Source: Ureibacillus manganicus DSM 26584
GTDB taxonomy: Bacteria > Bacillota > Bacilli > Bacillales_A > Planococcaceae
Direction: 5' to 3'
DNA: 64,000 nucleotides
Assembly: GCF_000772945.1 (NCBI RefSeq)
Contig: NZ_JPVN01000015.1
Span: forward strand, 1 to 64,000
Made by a program: the position numbers and the translations under genes. The notes beneath the pieces were generated by a model that worked only from the letters and a program-made list of their open reading frames with translations, searched no databases and was not told the origin of the DNA. Below, piece after piece: positions 46,589 to 54,924 of this stretch. Within the stretch, counting starts at the first letter, position 1. The number at the start of each line of letters is the position of its first letter.

Positions 46589-47517
46589 TATTTTTTCGCT
46601 CCTTTCAATTTAATACGCGGGTCAATAATACTGTAAAGAATATCTACAATTAGTACTGCAAATAACAGAATAATTGCATAGAATACCGTTGTACCCATAA
46701 TAACTGTATAATCACGATTTGAAATACTTGTTACAAAGTGTTTTCCTAATCCAGGAATAGCAAAGATTTGTTCTACGATAAAGCTTCCTGTTACAACCCC
46801 TGCAGTTAATGGACCTAAGTAAGTTAATACAGGAAGTAGTGCATTTCTTAATGTGTGTTTAAACACAGTTGTCCATTTTCCAAGACCTTTTGCACGAGCC
46901 ATTTTTACATAGTCACTACTATTTTGTTCCAACATACTTGAACGAGTTAATTTCGCGATGAATCCCATATGTGTAATGGCAATGGCAAATGCCGGTAAAA
47001 TACTATAAATGAAGCCCTTCCAACCACTTACAGGGAAAAGACCTAACTTAAACGATAAAAAGTACTGCATTAAACCAGCTAAAATAAATGAAGGTACTGA
47101 AATACCTAAAACTGCAATTGTCGATGCTACATAATCGGGGAAGCGATTATGGTAAAGAGCTGCAACCACACCAAATAATATCCCCAACCCTACTGATAAA
47201 AACATTGCCATTAATCCTAACGTTAAGGAAACTGGGAAACTTTCAGCAATGATATCGTTCGTAGAGCGCCCCTTATACTTCATTGATTCACCAAAATCAA
47301 ACGTAACAGTATCGATTAAATAATCCTTATATTGAATATACCAAGGATTATCTAATCCATATTTAGCATTCAATTGCTCTTCAATCTTCGGTGGGAGTTC
47401 ACGTTCACTTGCAAATGGGCTCCCTGGTGCAAGTCTCATTAAGAAAAATGTGGCACTTACAATAATAAATAACGCTATCAGAATATAGATTAATCGATTA
47501 AAAATGTACTTAACCAT
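46588..47517 (-). CDS. oppB: Oligopeptide ABC transporter permease
   Basis: A 309-residue permease of the OppB/DppB type with six helices. FFLMRLAPGSPFASERELPP, the EAA-like loop NSSDYVKMARAKGLGKWTTVFKHTLRNALLPVLTYLG and AIPGLGKHFVTSISNRDYTVIMG are conserved. It is the first gene after oppA, across a 209-base gap that includes a terminator-like hairpin. Confidence 0.95.
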   Translation of the reverse strand: MVKYIFNRLIYILIALFIIVSATFFLMRLAPGSPFASERELPPKIEEQLNAKYGLDNPWYIQYKDYLIDTVTFDFGESMKYKGRSTNDIIAESFPVSLTLGLMAMFLSVGLGILFGVVAALYHNRFPDYVASTIAVLGISVPSFILAGLMQYFLSFKLGLFPVSGWKGFIYSILPAFAIAITHMGFIAKLTRSSMLEQNSSDYVKMARAKGLGKWTTVFKHTLRNALLPVLTYLGPLTAGVVTGSFIVEQIFAIPGLGKHFVTSISNRDYTVIMGTTVFYAIILLFAVLIVDILYSIIDPRIKLKGAKK

Positions 47518-47640
47518 TCCTTGTCCCTCCTTTTTAATTTATAGAAAAATTAAGAAAGACACAGTTCAATCAGTGATTAAACTGGTGTCAATACTAAGAA
47601 AATATGTAAAATAAATACTTTCTCACTACTAAATAAAACA

Positions 47641-47680
47641 AAGGCTGCTTGTCATCGAATACACGACAAACGCAGCCCTT
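47641..47680 (-). terminator. Partial terminator between oppA and oppB
   Basis: GGCTGCTTGTC (47643-47653) pairs with GACAAACGCAGCC (47665-47677) with one bulge, and TTTGTTTTATT follows on the minus strand. It lies within the operon, so some readthrough is expected, giving more oppA than oppBCDF mRNA. Confidence 0.7.
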
Positions 47681-47726
47681 GTACTATTTTTGTTAATGTA
47701 AATAGTAACTTATAATAATTACTTTA

Positions 47727-49358
47727 TTATTTGTCAATATCTACATATTTCAAATAGACATTACCAAGTCCATCAGGTGCCATATTTTTTACAAAGTCTT
47801 TTTTCACGTGAAGATTTGAATAGTTGTAAAGTGGAGCAACTGGGAACTCAGTCATAGCTACTGCTTCTGCTTGTTTTAGTAATGCAAGACGTGCTTCTGG
47901 ATCAGTTTCAGCAACTGATTGTTTTAAGAACTCAGCATATTGCGGATTTTCCCAACCAGTATCGTTGTTACCATTTTCTGCAGAATCATATTGTTCTAAG
48001 AATGAGTATGCATCGTTGTAGTCAGCAATCCAACCCATACGTGCAACATCAAAGTCTAATAAGTTTAATTTATCTAAATAAACTTGCCATTCAGAGTTAT
48101 CGATAGCTACTTGAATTCCTAAATTTTTAGCCCAAGATTCTTGAACAAATTGTGCAATTACTGCGTGTGCTTCACTTGTGTTAATAGATAATCCAATTTG
48201 AATTTCGCTTGGATCATTAATTCCAAGTTCTTGCATACCTAATTCTAGAGCTGCTTTTGCTTCTTCGATATCATTGTCTTTGAAGTAACCACGGTCTTCT
48301 TCAAATCCATTAATAGCTGGTGGAACCATACCTAATGCAGGTGATTGTTCACCTTTTAAGATATTGTCGATTAATTCTTGACGGTTGATCGCAAGTGTTA
48401 ATGCTTTACGGATGTTAGCATTGCTTGTGAATTCACCTGTTGTATTAAATTTGTACCAGTAGATTGCTGCGTAATCTTCGATGTTAAGAGTTCCCTCTTC
48501 TTTATAACGATCGATTGAATCAAGTGAAACTGTTTGGAATGGAGCACCTAAGAAATCGATTTCTCCTTTATCAAACATTGTTCCAGCAGTTGTTTCATTT
48601 TCTACCATTGAAATGTTTACTTTATCTAAAGCAACATTTTCTGCATCATAGTAGCTGTCGCTTTTTTCTAAAGTAATTGAATCATTATGTTTCCATTCAG
48701 CTAAAGTAAATGGACCGTTTGTAACAAAGTTTTCTGCTTCAGTGTACCATTCTGGGTTACCTTCTACAGAAGCTTTGTGTAATGGGAAGTAAGTTTTAAA
48801 TGCAGTTAATTCTAAGAAGTAAGGTGTTGGATTTTCTAAAGTTACTTCTAAAGTTTTTTCGTCAACTACATTAATACCTAAATCGTTTTCAGAACCTTCA
48901 CCTGAATTATAAGCTTGAGCGCCTTTAATTGGGTAAAGAATTGAAGCATACTCAGATGCATTTTCTGGGTTTAATACCCATTTCCATGCAAATGCAAAAT
49001 CTTCTGCAGTAACTTTGTCACCGTTGTTCCAAGTTGTATCTTTTAAAGTGAAAGTGTATTTTAATAGGTCTTCACTAATTTGTACATCTTCTGCTACTGC
49101 GTTTACTACTTCACCGTCTTTAATAGCTGTTAAACCTTCATAAATGTTTTGTAAAATTACACCAGATGTGCTGTCTGTAGCTAGTCCAGGGTGTAATGAT
49201 GGTGGTTCAGATGCAATAACTAAATTTAATTCTTTAGCTGCTGTTCCATCTTCTTTTGTTGTAGTTTCTTTTGCTGATTCGCCGCCGAAGTTACATGCAG
49301 CTAAGATCGCAGATAAAACTAATAACATGCTTACAAGTAATAAACTGTTTTTCTTCAT
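47727..49358 (-). CDS. oppA: Oligopeptide-binding lipoprotein
   Basis: A 543-residue SBP_bac_5-family lipoprotein. A signal peptide ends in the lipobox ILAAC (about residues 18-22). LVIASEPPSLHPGLATDS, YTFTLKDTTWNNGDKVTAEDFAFAWKWVLNP and NIRKALTLAINRQELIDNIL are conserved. It collects oligopeptides outside the cell, used for nutrition and, in sporulating bacilli, peptide signals. It is the first gene of oppABCDF. Confidence 0.95.
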   Translation of the reverse strand: MKKNSLLLVSMLLVLSAILAACNFGGESAKETTTKEDGTAAKELNLVIASEPPSLHPGLATDSTSGVILQNIYEGLTAIKDGEVVNAVAEDVQISEDLLKYTFTLKDTTWNNGDKVTAEDFAFAWKWVLNPENASEYASILYPIKGAQAYNSGEGSENDLGINVVDEKTLEVTLENPTPYFLELTAFKTYFPLHKASVEGNPEWYTEAENFVTNGPFTLAEWKHNDSITLEKSDSYYDAENVALDKVNISMVENETTAGTMFDKGEIDFLGAPFQTVSLDSIDRYKEEGTLNIEDYAAIYWYKFNTTGEFTSNANIRKALTLAINRQELIDNILKGEQSPALGMVPPAINGFEEDRGYFKDNDIEEAKAALELGMQELGINDPSEIQIGLSINTSEAHAVIAQFVQESWAKNLGIQVAIDNSEWQVYLDKLNLLDFDVARMGWIADYNDAYSFLEQYDSAENGNNDTGWENPQYAEFLKQSVAETDPEARLALLKQAEAVAMTEFPVAPLYNYSNLHVKKDFVKNMAPDGLGNVYLKYVDIDK

Positions 49359-49434
49359 ATTGAAATCCCCCTATTCTATGTTGTTTTATATTTCCAATTT
49401 TTCAGAAAATATAATTTGTGAAGTAGCATTTGTT

Positions 49435-49463
49435 ATATTATCAGAATTTTATAGTTTTAACAA
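49435..49463 (-). promoter_or_regulatory. Candidate oppA promoter
   Basis: On the minus strand TTGTTA (49458-49463) and TAATAT (49435-49440) are separated by exactly 17 bases, about 77 bases upstream of the oppA start. It fits a sigma-A promoter. Confidence 0.5.
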
Positions 49464-49698
49464 TATAATTATATCACATTATTAAAAATTTCTATTCTTT
49501 TAGAAAATTTTAAAAGTTTATGTCATGTAAACGCCCCCATAACGCAAATATGTTGAATATTTACTATTTTTTAATTGTTCTATATTTTTTGAATATGTAG
49601 AAAATTCTCTATAAATTGTTTTTCTAATATCATTTTTTATTCTTTGTCTTTTTTATCGGAATATACTTTATATAAACTGAAAATATCGAATCAAAATA
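49464..49698. other. AT-rich intergenic region upstream of oppA, no gene seen
   Basis: About 235 bases of very AT-rich sequence between the oppA promoter candidate and the terminator of the HAAS gene. No open frame with a ribosome binding site, tRNA or clear hairpin was found. Confidence 0.5.
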
Positions 49699-49703
49699 AA
49701 AAA

Positions 49704-49740
49704 GGTGTCAAGAAAGAATAACTTTCTTAACACCTATTAT
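49704..49740 (-). terminator. Terminator of the PadR-HAAS operon
   Basis: AGGTGTCAAGAAAG/CTTTCTTAACACCT stem; on the minus strand TTTTTTATTTTG follows. Confidence 0.85.
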
Positions 49741-49748
49741 TTTGCTTT

Positions 49749-50747
49749 TTAATTAATTTTTGCTTTTAAGTACCCATCAATACAATTCCATATTGCAAAG
49801 ATCGGATAAACAATAATTGTTAGCCACTGAATATATCCTGTAATCGCATTTTCATTTAAGTTAAGCAAGTCGCTCATATAAACGATGAATTCTTGATTAA
49901 AAATTGCTACATTCGTAATAATCACAATAACACTTATTGTACCAACAAGTTCTTTTACAACATTTAATAACGCAATATTCTTCGTCCATTGCTTTTTGAA
50001 CAACATAAATAGTGCTAAAGCTACCTCTAAAACGACGCAAATGATTACGACTGGCCAATAAGCGTTTAAGATTGGTTGATTTAAGGCAGGCATTACAAAT
50101 TGTAGACCATTCTCACCCTTTTGATAAACTCCCAAAAGATGATCTGCATTAAAATACACTGTAACCCAAATCGCTGTCCAAAGTAAGCTAAAAAATACAT
50201 ATCCATTTGAAACTGCTTTTTTCCTTGGAACATGTGCAACACTTTTCAAATCTTCAGGTGTCCATTTTTTACCGTTAAAAGATAAAGGATTCAGATCTTT
50301 TGTATTATCTACACGCTCAATAATTGCAAACACAATCGTTAACCAAAAGAATGTTTGTATGAAAACCTCTATAATTAGCCATATTCCTTTTCCAAGAACC
50401 ATTAAAGCAACACTGAGAAACGCCTGATCCTCATTATAATTAAAAATATTTTCAGCTAATAATGAGATAATCGCTACAACAGCAGCAATTGGAAGAATCA
50501 TTTTTAACAAAGATACATACACATCATAATATCGTGGACCAATTAAATGCATTGGCTTTTCACTGTAGTTACTAGCTAACACCGCCGGGTTACCTAAGTT
50601 ATTTAGGACTACCTTGATATCCTGTTCTGTAGAATCCTCGGGCAACATATCTTCAATCGTTGACCTTAATTCAAGACCAATGTCTTCACGATTTTTTTCT
50701 GGCAAACGACGAGTTACTTCATTTATATATACATCAATAAGATTCAT
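49749..50747 (-). CDS. HAAS-domain membrane protein
   Basis: A 332-residue protein with an N-terminal HAAS/DUF1700-type helical domain (residues about 1-70; YINEVTRRLPEKNREDIGLELRSTIEDMLPE) and about six membrane helices in the rest. Such proteins commonly pair with a PadR regulator and are thought to link membrane state to regulation. ATG 50747 is six bases after AAGGAGA. It begins two bases after the PadR stop. Confidence 0.85.
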   Translation of the reverse strand: MNLIDVYINEVTRRLPEKNREDIGLELRSTIEDMLPEDSTEQDIKVVLNNLGNPAVLASNYSEKPMHLIGPRYYDVYVSLLKMILPIAAVVAIISLLAENIFNYNEDQAFLSVALMVLGKGIWLIIEVFIQTFFWLTIVFAIIERVDNTKDLNPLSFNGKKWTPEDLKSVAHVPRKKAVSNGYVFFSLLWTAIWVTVYFNADHLLGVYQKGENGLQFVMPALNQPILNAYWPVVIICVVLEVALALFMLFKKQWTKNIALLNVVKELVGTISVIVIITNVAIFNQEFIVYMSDLLNLNENAITGYIQWLTIIVYPIFAIWNCIDGYLKAKIN

Positions 50748-50749
50748 CC

Positions 50750-51079
50750 TCATTCTCCTTTCAACAAATCATAAAGCTGTTTTGAATTTACAAGCCATTC
50801 TGTTTTTAACTTTTCATAAATCTCAATACCAAAATCCGTTAAAACATAATATTTCCTTGGCCTTGACTCCGTTGTATCCCAGAGACTTTCCACTAGTTCT
50901 TGCTTTTCCAATCTTCTTAGTAAAGGATATAACGTACTTTGTTCTATAGATATCCCAGATTGTTCTAATAATTGGACAAGCGAGTAGCCGTATTGCTTTG
51001 TTTGTAATTGGCTTAAAACTGCTAATGTTAGCGTTCCTCTTCTTAATTCCGTAGTTAATGAATCCAGTAGATTACTCAT
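50750..51079 (-). CDS. PadR-family transcriptional regulator
   Basis: A 109-residue winged-helix repressor. RRGTLTLAVLSQLQTKQYGYSLVQLLEQSGI and LYPLLRRLEKQELVESLWDTTESRPRKYYVLTDFG are typical PadR. The short form lacks the long C-terminal helix bundle. It probably represses its own operon through the dyad at 51112-51134 and is translationally linked to the HAAS gene. Confidence 0.92.
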   Translation of the reverse strand: MSNLLDSLTTELRRGTLTLAVLSQLQTKQYGYSLVQLLEQSGISIEQSTLYPLLRRLEKQELVESLWDTTESRPRKYYVLTDFGIEIYEKLKTEWLVNSKQLYDLLKGE

Positions 51080-51111
51080 AGTACACCTCCATACTGTTCA
51101 ATACATACTAT

Positions 51112-51134
51112 GTATCATACAGTATATATGATAC
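51112..51134. promoter_or_regulatory. Dyad at the PadR promoter, likely operator
   Basis: GTATCAT and ATGATAC are inverted around ACAGTATAT, 33-55 bases upstream of the padR start. PadR regulators commonly bind such ATG-T-N-CAT type dyads in their own promoters. Confidence 0.55.
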
Positions 51135-51274
51135 AGTATTGTTGAAACAACAGTATTTTTTATTTTCTATCTTTTTGCAACGAAAATACTGGCTTCCTGT
51201 TTTCTTTTTTTATTTACTTCAATACATCTTTTAGATACTATTGTTTGTTGTAGAAAAAGAAACGAGGTCCTACC

Positions 51275-52041
51275 ATGCTATTCGACATAGATTTAACTAC
51301 GATTCTGCTATTATTTTTATTTGGATTTTTAGCTGCCTTTATTGACTCAGTTGTTGGCGGAGGGGTCTTATATCACTTCCAGCTTTAATGTTTACTGGGT
51401 TAAGTCCTTCTGCTGCAGTTGCAACAAATAAACTCGCTGGGACGATGGGGTCATTAACAAGCACAATTACATTCTATCGTTCTGGAAAACTAGATTTAAA
51501 AACAGTTATAAAGCTCTTTCCAATTGTATTTATAGCTGCAGGTATAGGGGCATGGATTGTCCATTCAATGGATCCATCTGTGTTAAAACCATTAATGCTA
51601 GTAATGCTTGCAGGAGTATTAGCATATACACTACTGAAAAAGGATTGGGGAAGCATTTCTACATATAAAAAGCTTTCAACTATAAAGTACATCGGGTTTT
51701 TCCTTCTAATATTTGCAATCGGGTTTTATGACGGTTTTCTTGGACCAGGTACTGGTTCTTTTTTAATTTTTGCTTTTCTGATGATTGGTTTTGACTTTTT
51801 AAAAGCAGCAGGAAATGCGAAGTTTCTAAATTTCGGTAGTAACATTGGTGCACTATTAATGTTTATGTTATTAGGTCAAATCAATTATGCATATGGCTTC
51901 ATTATGGGGATAGCACAAGTGTTAGGTGCGATTTGCGGGTCAAAATATGCTATAAAAAGAGGAAGCGGTTATGTTAGAGTATTATTCATTATCGTGACAA
52001 TTGTGTTACTTACCAAAAATACTTATGATTATTTTTTCTAA
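51275..52041 (+). pseudogene. TauE/SafE (TSUP) family exporter gene with a frameshift
   Basis: The gene starts at ATG 51275 after GAGG and reads MLFDIDLTTILLLFLFGFL, then AAFIDSVVGGG. The frame is lost at the G-run 51362-51365: the next conserved segment, which should read on as GGLISLPALM, is in the other frame and continues from 51388 to 52041 (GLSPSAAVATNKLAGTMGSLTST, ending FLLTKNTYDYFF). One missing base there explains it. The 255-residue product would be an eight-helix anion or sulfur-compound exporter. It may be a real mutation or a homopolymer sequencing error. Confidence 0.85.
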
Positions 52042-52047
52042 AAAAAG

Positions 52048-52083
52048 GCAGGTTTCTGAAGGATTTAAACTTCAGAAACCTGC
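52048..52083. terminator. Bidirectional terminator
   Basis: GCAGGTTTCTGAAG/CTTCAGAAACCTGC perfect 14-bp stem between two converging genes, flanked by A and T runs. Confidence 0.9.
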
Positions 52084-52090
52084 TTATTAA

Positions 52091-53341
52091 TTATTCTACC
52101 GAAACGTGGTCCTTTGGTTTACCAGCCTCAAGTAATGCTTTGCTTTTTACTAGGACGATTAAGAGCACAGTCATTGCAATACCCGTTCCAATTAAAAGCC
52201 ATTCTATATCGACAATGTCTGCTATTGGACCAAAGATTAGCATTCCAATAGGCATCATAGAAGTTGAAATCATTCCAAACACACCAAATACTCTTCCTAA
52301 ATAATCTCCATCTACTTTTTCTTGGATTAAAGTCATTGTTGGCGTATTAAAAATAGGCATGGCAATTCCAAATATCCCAAAGAATACTAGGTAGATCCAG
52401 AAAGTTGGAACAATCCCTAGCGCTACAGTACAGAGTCCCATAATGAGTCCAGAGAATGCCATTGTATAAATCTTGTTTTTAAAGCCTCCCCAAGCAGCAA
52501 TAAGTCCTCCTCCAATCATCATTCCGATAGAAAAGGCTACTTCAATTGCCGCAAGTCTCCACTCATCATCCCCAAAACTACGGGTCACTTGTAACGGCGT
52601 TAAAAACGATGCAGGTGCCATTAACACAAAGAAAACGGCAAACATTGTCATTAAAACCTTCAGAAAACTATGGTTTTTAATATAAATTAAGCCCGCTTTA
52701 AAGTCGGTAAAGTAGCCAGTATTTTGAGTTTGTTTAGCCTTATTATGGGTAGGTATGCGTAAGAAAAATAACAATATTCCTACAGCAACGGCTGCTGTCA
52801 CGACATCTATAAAGAGTATAACTTCCATGGAAGTAGTTGAAATTAATGCAGCACTTACCATAGGGGAAACGAACATTATAATCGCTTGAATCGAACCGTT
52901 AATTCCGTTAATTTTTACAAGATGTTCTTCAGGGACAATTTGTGGCAATACAGCCCCAACTGCCGGTGTTTGTATACCAGTCCCTAGCGCTCGTATCGCT
53001 GCTACTAAAAACAATAGCCACATTGCGTCATAGCCCATCATAAAGACAATTGCTAAGATTAAAGTAGCAATGGCTATCATCGAGTCTGATATAATCATTA
53101 ATAATTTTCGATTGTAACGGTCTGCCCAAACACCTGCAAATGGTGATAATAAAAACGTCGGAATAAATCCGCAAAGTATATAAATGGTCATCATTATACC
53201 AGATTGTGTGGACAACGTAATGTACCACATAATCGCATATTGCACTAACGATGAGCCAAATAAAGAAATCGTTTGGCTACTTAAAAATAGCGTAATATTT
53301 TTCTTCCAACTAGCTGTTGGATCAGTTGATGTACTTGTCAT
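52091..53341 (-). CDS. MFS efflux pump, Mef-like
   Basis: A 416-residue, 12-helix MFS_3-type exporter. NITLFLSSQTISLFGSSLVQYAIMWYIT and SPFAGVWADRYNRKLLMIISD match the Mef(A)/EntS-like group, which includes macrolide pumps. The substrate is unknown. ATG 53341 is chosen because GAGGGA precedes it. Its neighbours FusB and VmlR also protect the ribosome. Confidence 0.87.
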   Translation of the reverse strand: MTSTSTDPTASWKKNITLFLSSQTISLFGSSLVQYAIMWYITLSTQSGIMMTIYILCGFIPTFLLSPFAGVWADRYNRKLLMIISDSMIAIATLILAIVFMMGYDAMWLLFLVAAIRALGTGIQTPAVGAVLPQIVPEEHLVKINGINGSIQAIIMFVSPMVSAALISTTSMEVILFIDVVTAAVAVGILLFFLRIPTHNKAKQTQNTGYFTDFKAGLIYIKNHSFLKVLMTMFAVFFVLMAPASFLTPLQVTRSFGDDEWRLAAIEVAFSIGMMIGGGLIAAWGGFKNKIYTMAFSGLIMGLCTVALGIVPTFWIYLVFFGIFGIAMPIFNTPTMTLIQEKVDGDYLGRVFGVFGMISTSMMPIGMLIFGPIADIVDIEWLLIGTGIAMTVLLIVLVKSKALLEAGKPKDHVSVE

Positions 53342-53444
53342 ATTAATTATTCCCTCATTATTCATTTAATCTCTTTCTTTTAAGGGAAACAAATTAATAA
53401 AATAATAGCATCATCATTTGTACTTCTCCCCCCTTAATAAATGA

Positions 53445-54077
53445 TTAACTTAAATTATCTACAAATGCTTTAAGCCGACTAAAGTCAGTTAATTCTTCGT
53501 TACACGTATCACTATTTTCACATATATAGTTCCCTTTTCTTGTATATGTTCCAAGTTGCGTTCCTTTTTTTGATACTAACAATAACCCAACCTTTGCATG
53601 GTGATTACATACTAAACAGATACCGCTCTTTTCCAAGTGGTCAAATACTCCGCGCACACCTTTTAAAATACCTTCCTCATAATACACAATGTATTTTCTA
53701 TTAGTACCAGCATCAAACCAACTCAAATAGCTAAGTTCTCTTAAATCGATTCCATCCATTTTAGGAAGTTTTACTTTTTTATCCTTAGGAAACAACTTTT
53801 TAACTTGGTTATCAGTTGGAACTTTAAATGGCTCAACGTATTGTTTAATTGAGTCTAAAAACAGCTCCAATTGTTCCCTTGCTTGTATAGTGAATATGGG
53901 TTGCAGTACAATTTGCTGTTCTATATCATCAAGTATTAGTTTATTATTAATTTCTTCTTGTACTAATGCTTGAATTGCTTGAATTACATTTGGATCCTTT
54001 GACGTTGTATTGGCATTTAATATCTTTTTTGCTTGTTTTTTAACGAATTGATATTGCTCTACATTCATAAATTTCAT
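53445..54077 (-). CDS. FusB-family elongation factor G-binding protein
   Basis: A 210-residue protein of the FusB/FusC/FusD group: an N-terminal helical bundle (residues 1-90) and a C-terminal zinc-binding domain with Cys ligands in SGICLVCNHHAKVGLLL and YICENSDTCNEEL. FusB binds EF-G and frees it from fusidic-acid-stalled ribosomes. Chromosomal homologues occur in many Bacillales. ATG 54077 follows AAGGAG by eight bases. Whether it confers resistance here is not known. Confidence 0.88.
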   Translation of the reverse strand: MKFMNVEQYQFVKKQAKKILNANTTSKDPNVIQAIQALVQEEINNKLILDDIEQQIVLQPIFTIQAREQLELFLDSIKQYVEPFKVPTDNQVKKLFPKDKKVKLPKMDGIDLRELSYLSWFDAGTNRKYIVYYEEGILKGVRGVFDHLEKSGICLVCNHHAKVGLLLVSKKGTQLGTYTRKGNYICENSDTCNEELTDFSRLKAFVDNLS

Positions 54078-54128
54078 CACGAACACTCCTTCCGCTCTAG
54101 ATTACAGAAAAAGCTTCATGAGTTCAAT

Positions 54129-54158
54129 TGGCTACTTTATTTATAAATAAAGTAGCCA
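54129..54158. repeat. Perfect 30-bp palindrome
   Basis: TGGCTACTTTATTTA is followed at once by its exact reverse complement. It is the left end of the multi-hairpin region between the FusB and CD3324 genes. Confidence 0.75.
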
Positions 54159-54171
54159 TAAGGTGAAACTT

Positions 54172-54418
54172 CCATCAGTGGGGATTGATTAATCCCCGCT
54201 GATGGTTAGTTGGGGCCCACAGGACGTGGGTCATGCAGACGTTGCCACAGAGGCCAACACGATGTTGGTCATATCGCTGATGCTACAGGACGTAGCGCTT
54301 TCAGCGATATGTGGTGTTCTTAGTCTGCAACCAATCGGGGTGTTAGCGTCCGATAACTCCTACCTATCATCTTGTTCTAATTTAATCTGGAGGTAGGAGT
54401 GTTACGGACGGTTACACC
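54172..54418. repeat. Multi-hairpin GC-rich element, possible structured repeat or RNA
   Basis: Hairpins in order: a 15-bp stem 54172-54205 (one G-T pair); CCCAC/GTGGG 54216-54230; CCAAC/GTTGG 54254-54268; CATATCGCTGA/TCAGCGATATG 54270-54311 holding an inner GCTAC/GTAGC (54282-54296); outer TGCAGAC/GTCTGCA (54234-54240 with 54323-54329) enclosing the previous two; and a long stem 54339-54418 (CGTCCG...CTCCTACCT with AGGTAGGAG...CGGACG). CACAGGACGTG-type hairpins recur. The base content is richer in G and C than its neighbours. Reading frames here look like by-products. Confidence 0.7.
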
Positions 54419-54429
54419 GGGATAAAAAT

Positions 54430-54453
54430 AAGGTTGGTTTGGAACCAACCTTG
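54430..54453 (-). terminator. Terminator of the CD3324-like gene
   Basis: AAGGTTGGTTT/GGAACCAACCTT stem adjacent to the stop codon at 54454, with TATTTTTATC on the minus strand. Confidence 0.85.
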
Positions 54454-54717
54454 TTATTTCTTATAAACAATTTTTTTGATTGTTTCGATAGATAAACAAA
54501 ATTCAACAGAAAGTACTTCTAAAGAAGTACCATTTTTAAACATTGTTTTAAGCGTTTTATTTCGTTCATCTAATCTTTTACGTTCTCCAGAAGCGACTCC
54601 CCATTTTACTCTTTGTTCTTCTGGTTTTGGAATATAAATTAAATCTCCTTGAACATAAGCTTGTAATTCTTCAAGTAGATGTTTCGGTAAAATATCATTT
54701 GCATTCACGTAACGCAT
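54454..54717 (-). CDS. CD3324-family helix-turn-helix protein
   Basis: An 87-residue protein with MRYVNANDILPKHLLEELQAYVQGDLIYIP at the start and a helix-turn-helix near the end (SLEVLSVEFCLSIETIKKIV). This is the CD3324 family of small proteins in Bacillota, related to Mor-type regulators; its role is not known. It has a strong terminator. Confidence 0.85.
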   Translation of the reverse strand: MRYVNANDILPKHLLEELQAYVQGDLIYIPKPEEQRVKWGVASGERKRLDERNKTLKTMFKNGTSLEVLSVEFCLSIETIKKIVYKK

Positions 54718-54752
54718 TGGAACTCTCCTTTACTTAAATAAATAAGCTAAGG

Positions 54753-54844
54753 GCAAAGCGTTCATGAATAATTGACGTTTACTTGGCGATGATTTACATT
54801 AACTATCTCATACAAAGTATCGCCATATTATTCATAGGCTTTGC
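54753..54844. repeat. Long interrupted inverted repeat
   Basis: GCAAAGC and CATGAATAAT (54753-54772) pair with ATTATTCAT and GGCTTTGC (54827-54844); an inner TGGCGAT/ATCGCCA (54784-54790 and about 54819-54825) is nested within. It fits a hairpin RNA or MITE-like relic. A possible 27-codon gene overlaps the right arm. Confidence 0.5.
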
Positions 54845-54886
54845 ATGAGTTCTTCCAGTAGATGGCACATTGGATTTATGAGCCAT
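54803..54886 (-). CDS. Possible 27-residue peptide downstream of the GGDEF gene
   Basis: ATG 54886 follows AAGGA by nine bases and encodes MAHKSNVPSTGRTHAKPMNN then MAILCMR. It starts 38 bases after the GGDEF stop and could share its transcript. The basic, Asn/Ser/Pro-rich start is reminiscent of small spore proteins, but I recognise no family and it may be chance. Confidence 0.3.
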   Translation of the reverse strand: MAHKSNVPSTGRTHAKPMNNMAILCMR

Positions 54887-54924
54887 TTCATCACATCCTT
54901 CTAAAACATTCTACATTTCCTATT

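Noticed and set aside
53028-53369. Small open frames on both strands at the start of the Mef-like pump gene
   Set aside because: They are shadows of the well-conserved pump reading frame, without their own ribosome binding sites.
54202-54396. Open frame of 64 codons inside the multi-hairpin element
   Set aside because: No convincing ribosome binding site, and the repeated peptide pattern simply mirrors the repeated hairpin DNA; it is better explained as a by-product of the structured element.
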